A stretch of DNA of 6,636 bases from contig PMNO01000668.1 in NCBI GenBank assembly GCA_003161835.1, forward strand, positions 4,791 through 11,426. The letters are read 5' to 3'. The notes below the pieces were generated by a model, which was not told where the DNA came from, ran no database searches, and saw only the letters and a list, made by a program, of their open reading frames with translations. The position numbers were made by a program, and so were the translations under genes. Below are positions 6,248 to 6,636 of this stretch, in pieces; the stretch's first letter is position 1; every line of letters starts with the position of its first letter. The stretch comes from Myxococcales bacterium (GTDB lineage: Bacteria; Myxococcota_A; Polyangia; Fen-1088).

Positions 6248-6636
6248 ATGGCGATCGCTGGGACGTGCTCCCCGGGCGTCGTGATGGCGTGCGTGGCGGC
6301 GTCGCTGGTCGTCGGAGCAGCTGGATGTCGGGCCGCCGCGCAGGAGACCGCCCCCAAAGACTCAGGTGCGATAGGAGACGCGGCGCCAACCGGGGGTGCC
6401 GGTGGGGCGGATGCCGGCGCCCACGATTCTGGCGGCACGCCCGCGGTTGACTCTTCGACCACTCAGGACGCCTCCGTCACGGATGCCGGGCAGTTTGGCA
6501 TCGCGGCGCGGGCGCCAAAACAGACGTGCAATCCGCCGGCTCTTCCGACATCACCCGCCGACAAGCTCACGGCGACGGGATGTGTCGATCCGGCGGATCC
6601 CAAGAAGCCGGCGGCCAGCATGATTCCGTACGACGT
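6248..6636 (+). CDS. Probable lipoprotein with Asp/Ala-rich linker, start of an unknown secreted protein (cut by window end)
   Basis: From the ATG at 6248 an open frame runs off the window after 129 codons. Residues 11-27 are hydrophobic and end in GAAGC, a weak lipobox with Cys27. Residues about 28-90 are rich in Asp, Ala, Gly, Ser and Thr, a linker style frequent after lipoprotein signals in Myxococcota. From about 94 a folded domain seems to begin: Cys94 with PPALP, then ATGCVDPADPKKP (109-121) and IPYD (126-129). This pattern recalls the start of Polyangia secreted proteins annotated as cytochrome c-like or PQQ sugar dehydrogenase-like, but that is from memory and the deciding domain lies outside the window. 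The start is uncertain: a GTG at 6197, overlapping the previous stop codon, is in frame and would add 17 residues, several of them Arg, giving a more usual charged signal peptide. An ATG at 6284 is also in frame. No clear ribosome site favours any of them. Confidence 0.68.
   Translation, partial: MAIAGTCSPGVVMACVAASLVVGAAGCRAAAQETAPKDSGAIGDAAPTGGAGGADAGAHDSGGTPAVDSSTTQDASVTDAGQFGIAARAPKQTCNPPALPTSPADKLTATGCVDPADPKKPAASMIPYD

Overview
The window is GC-rich bacterial DNA with five protein-coding genes, two of them cut by the window edges. Long Gly/Ser/Ala-rich and Asp/Ala-rich linkers directly follow lipoprotein signal peptides. This, together with a bitopic TPR protein and a GH8 cellulase-type lipoprotein, is typical of Myxococcota, especially Polyangia-like soil bacteria. 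The taxon is inferred from style alone, because the window holds no rRNA or other marker gene.

Layout. 1-286 (minus): N-terminal part of an N-formylglutamate amidohydrolase family protein, divergent from its neighbour. 399-1703 (plus): a 434-residue protein of unknown function whose two ends faintly recall DUF6065-type proteins. 1752-3287 (plus): a lipoprotein with a long Gly/Ser-rich linker and a full glycoside hydrolase family 8 domain. 3271-4089 (minus): a single-pass membrane protein with about three TPR-like repeats; its 3' end overlaps the end of the GH8 gene tail to tail. 4090-4415: divergent promoter region. 4416-6197 (plus): a lipoprotein with a Gly/Ser linker followed by a PQQ-like beta-propeller of a secreted type also common in Acidobacteria. 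6248-6636 (plus): start of a third probable lipoprotein with an Asp/Ala-rich linker, cut by the window end.

How the genes may work together. Three of the five products appear to be lipid-anchored envelope proteins that carry their folded domain on a long flexible tether. The GH8 enzyme would cut beta-1,4-glucan at or outside the cell surface. The propeller and the TPR protein probably serve binding or scaffolding roles. Gene order and strand switching do not suggest one tight operon; at most 399-1703/1752-3287 and 4416-6197/6248-6636 are co-transcribed pairs.

I looked for an undescribed system (defence island, retroelement, CRISPR, toxin-antitoxin, mobile element, structured RNA) and found no convincing one. 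The items most worth follow-up are the unknown protein at 399-1703, the shared tether architecture of the two lipoproteins, and a palindrome inside a candidate promoter at 4312-4340.
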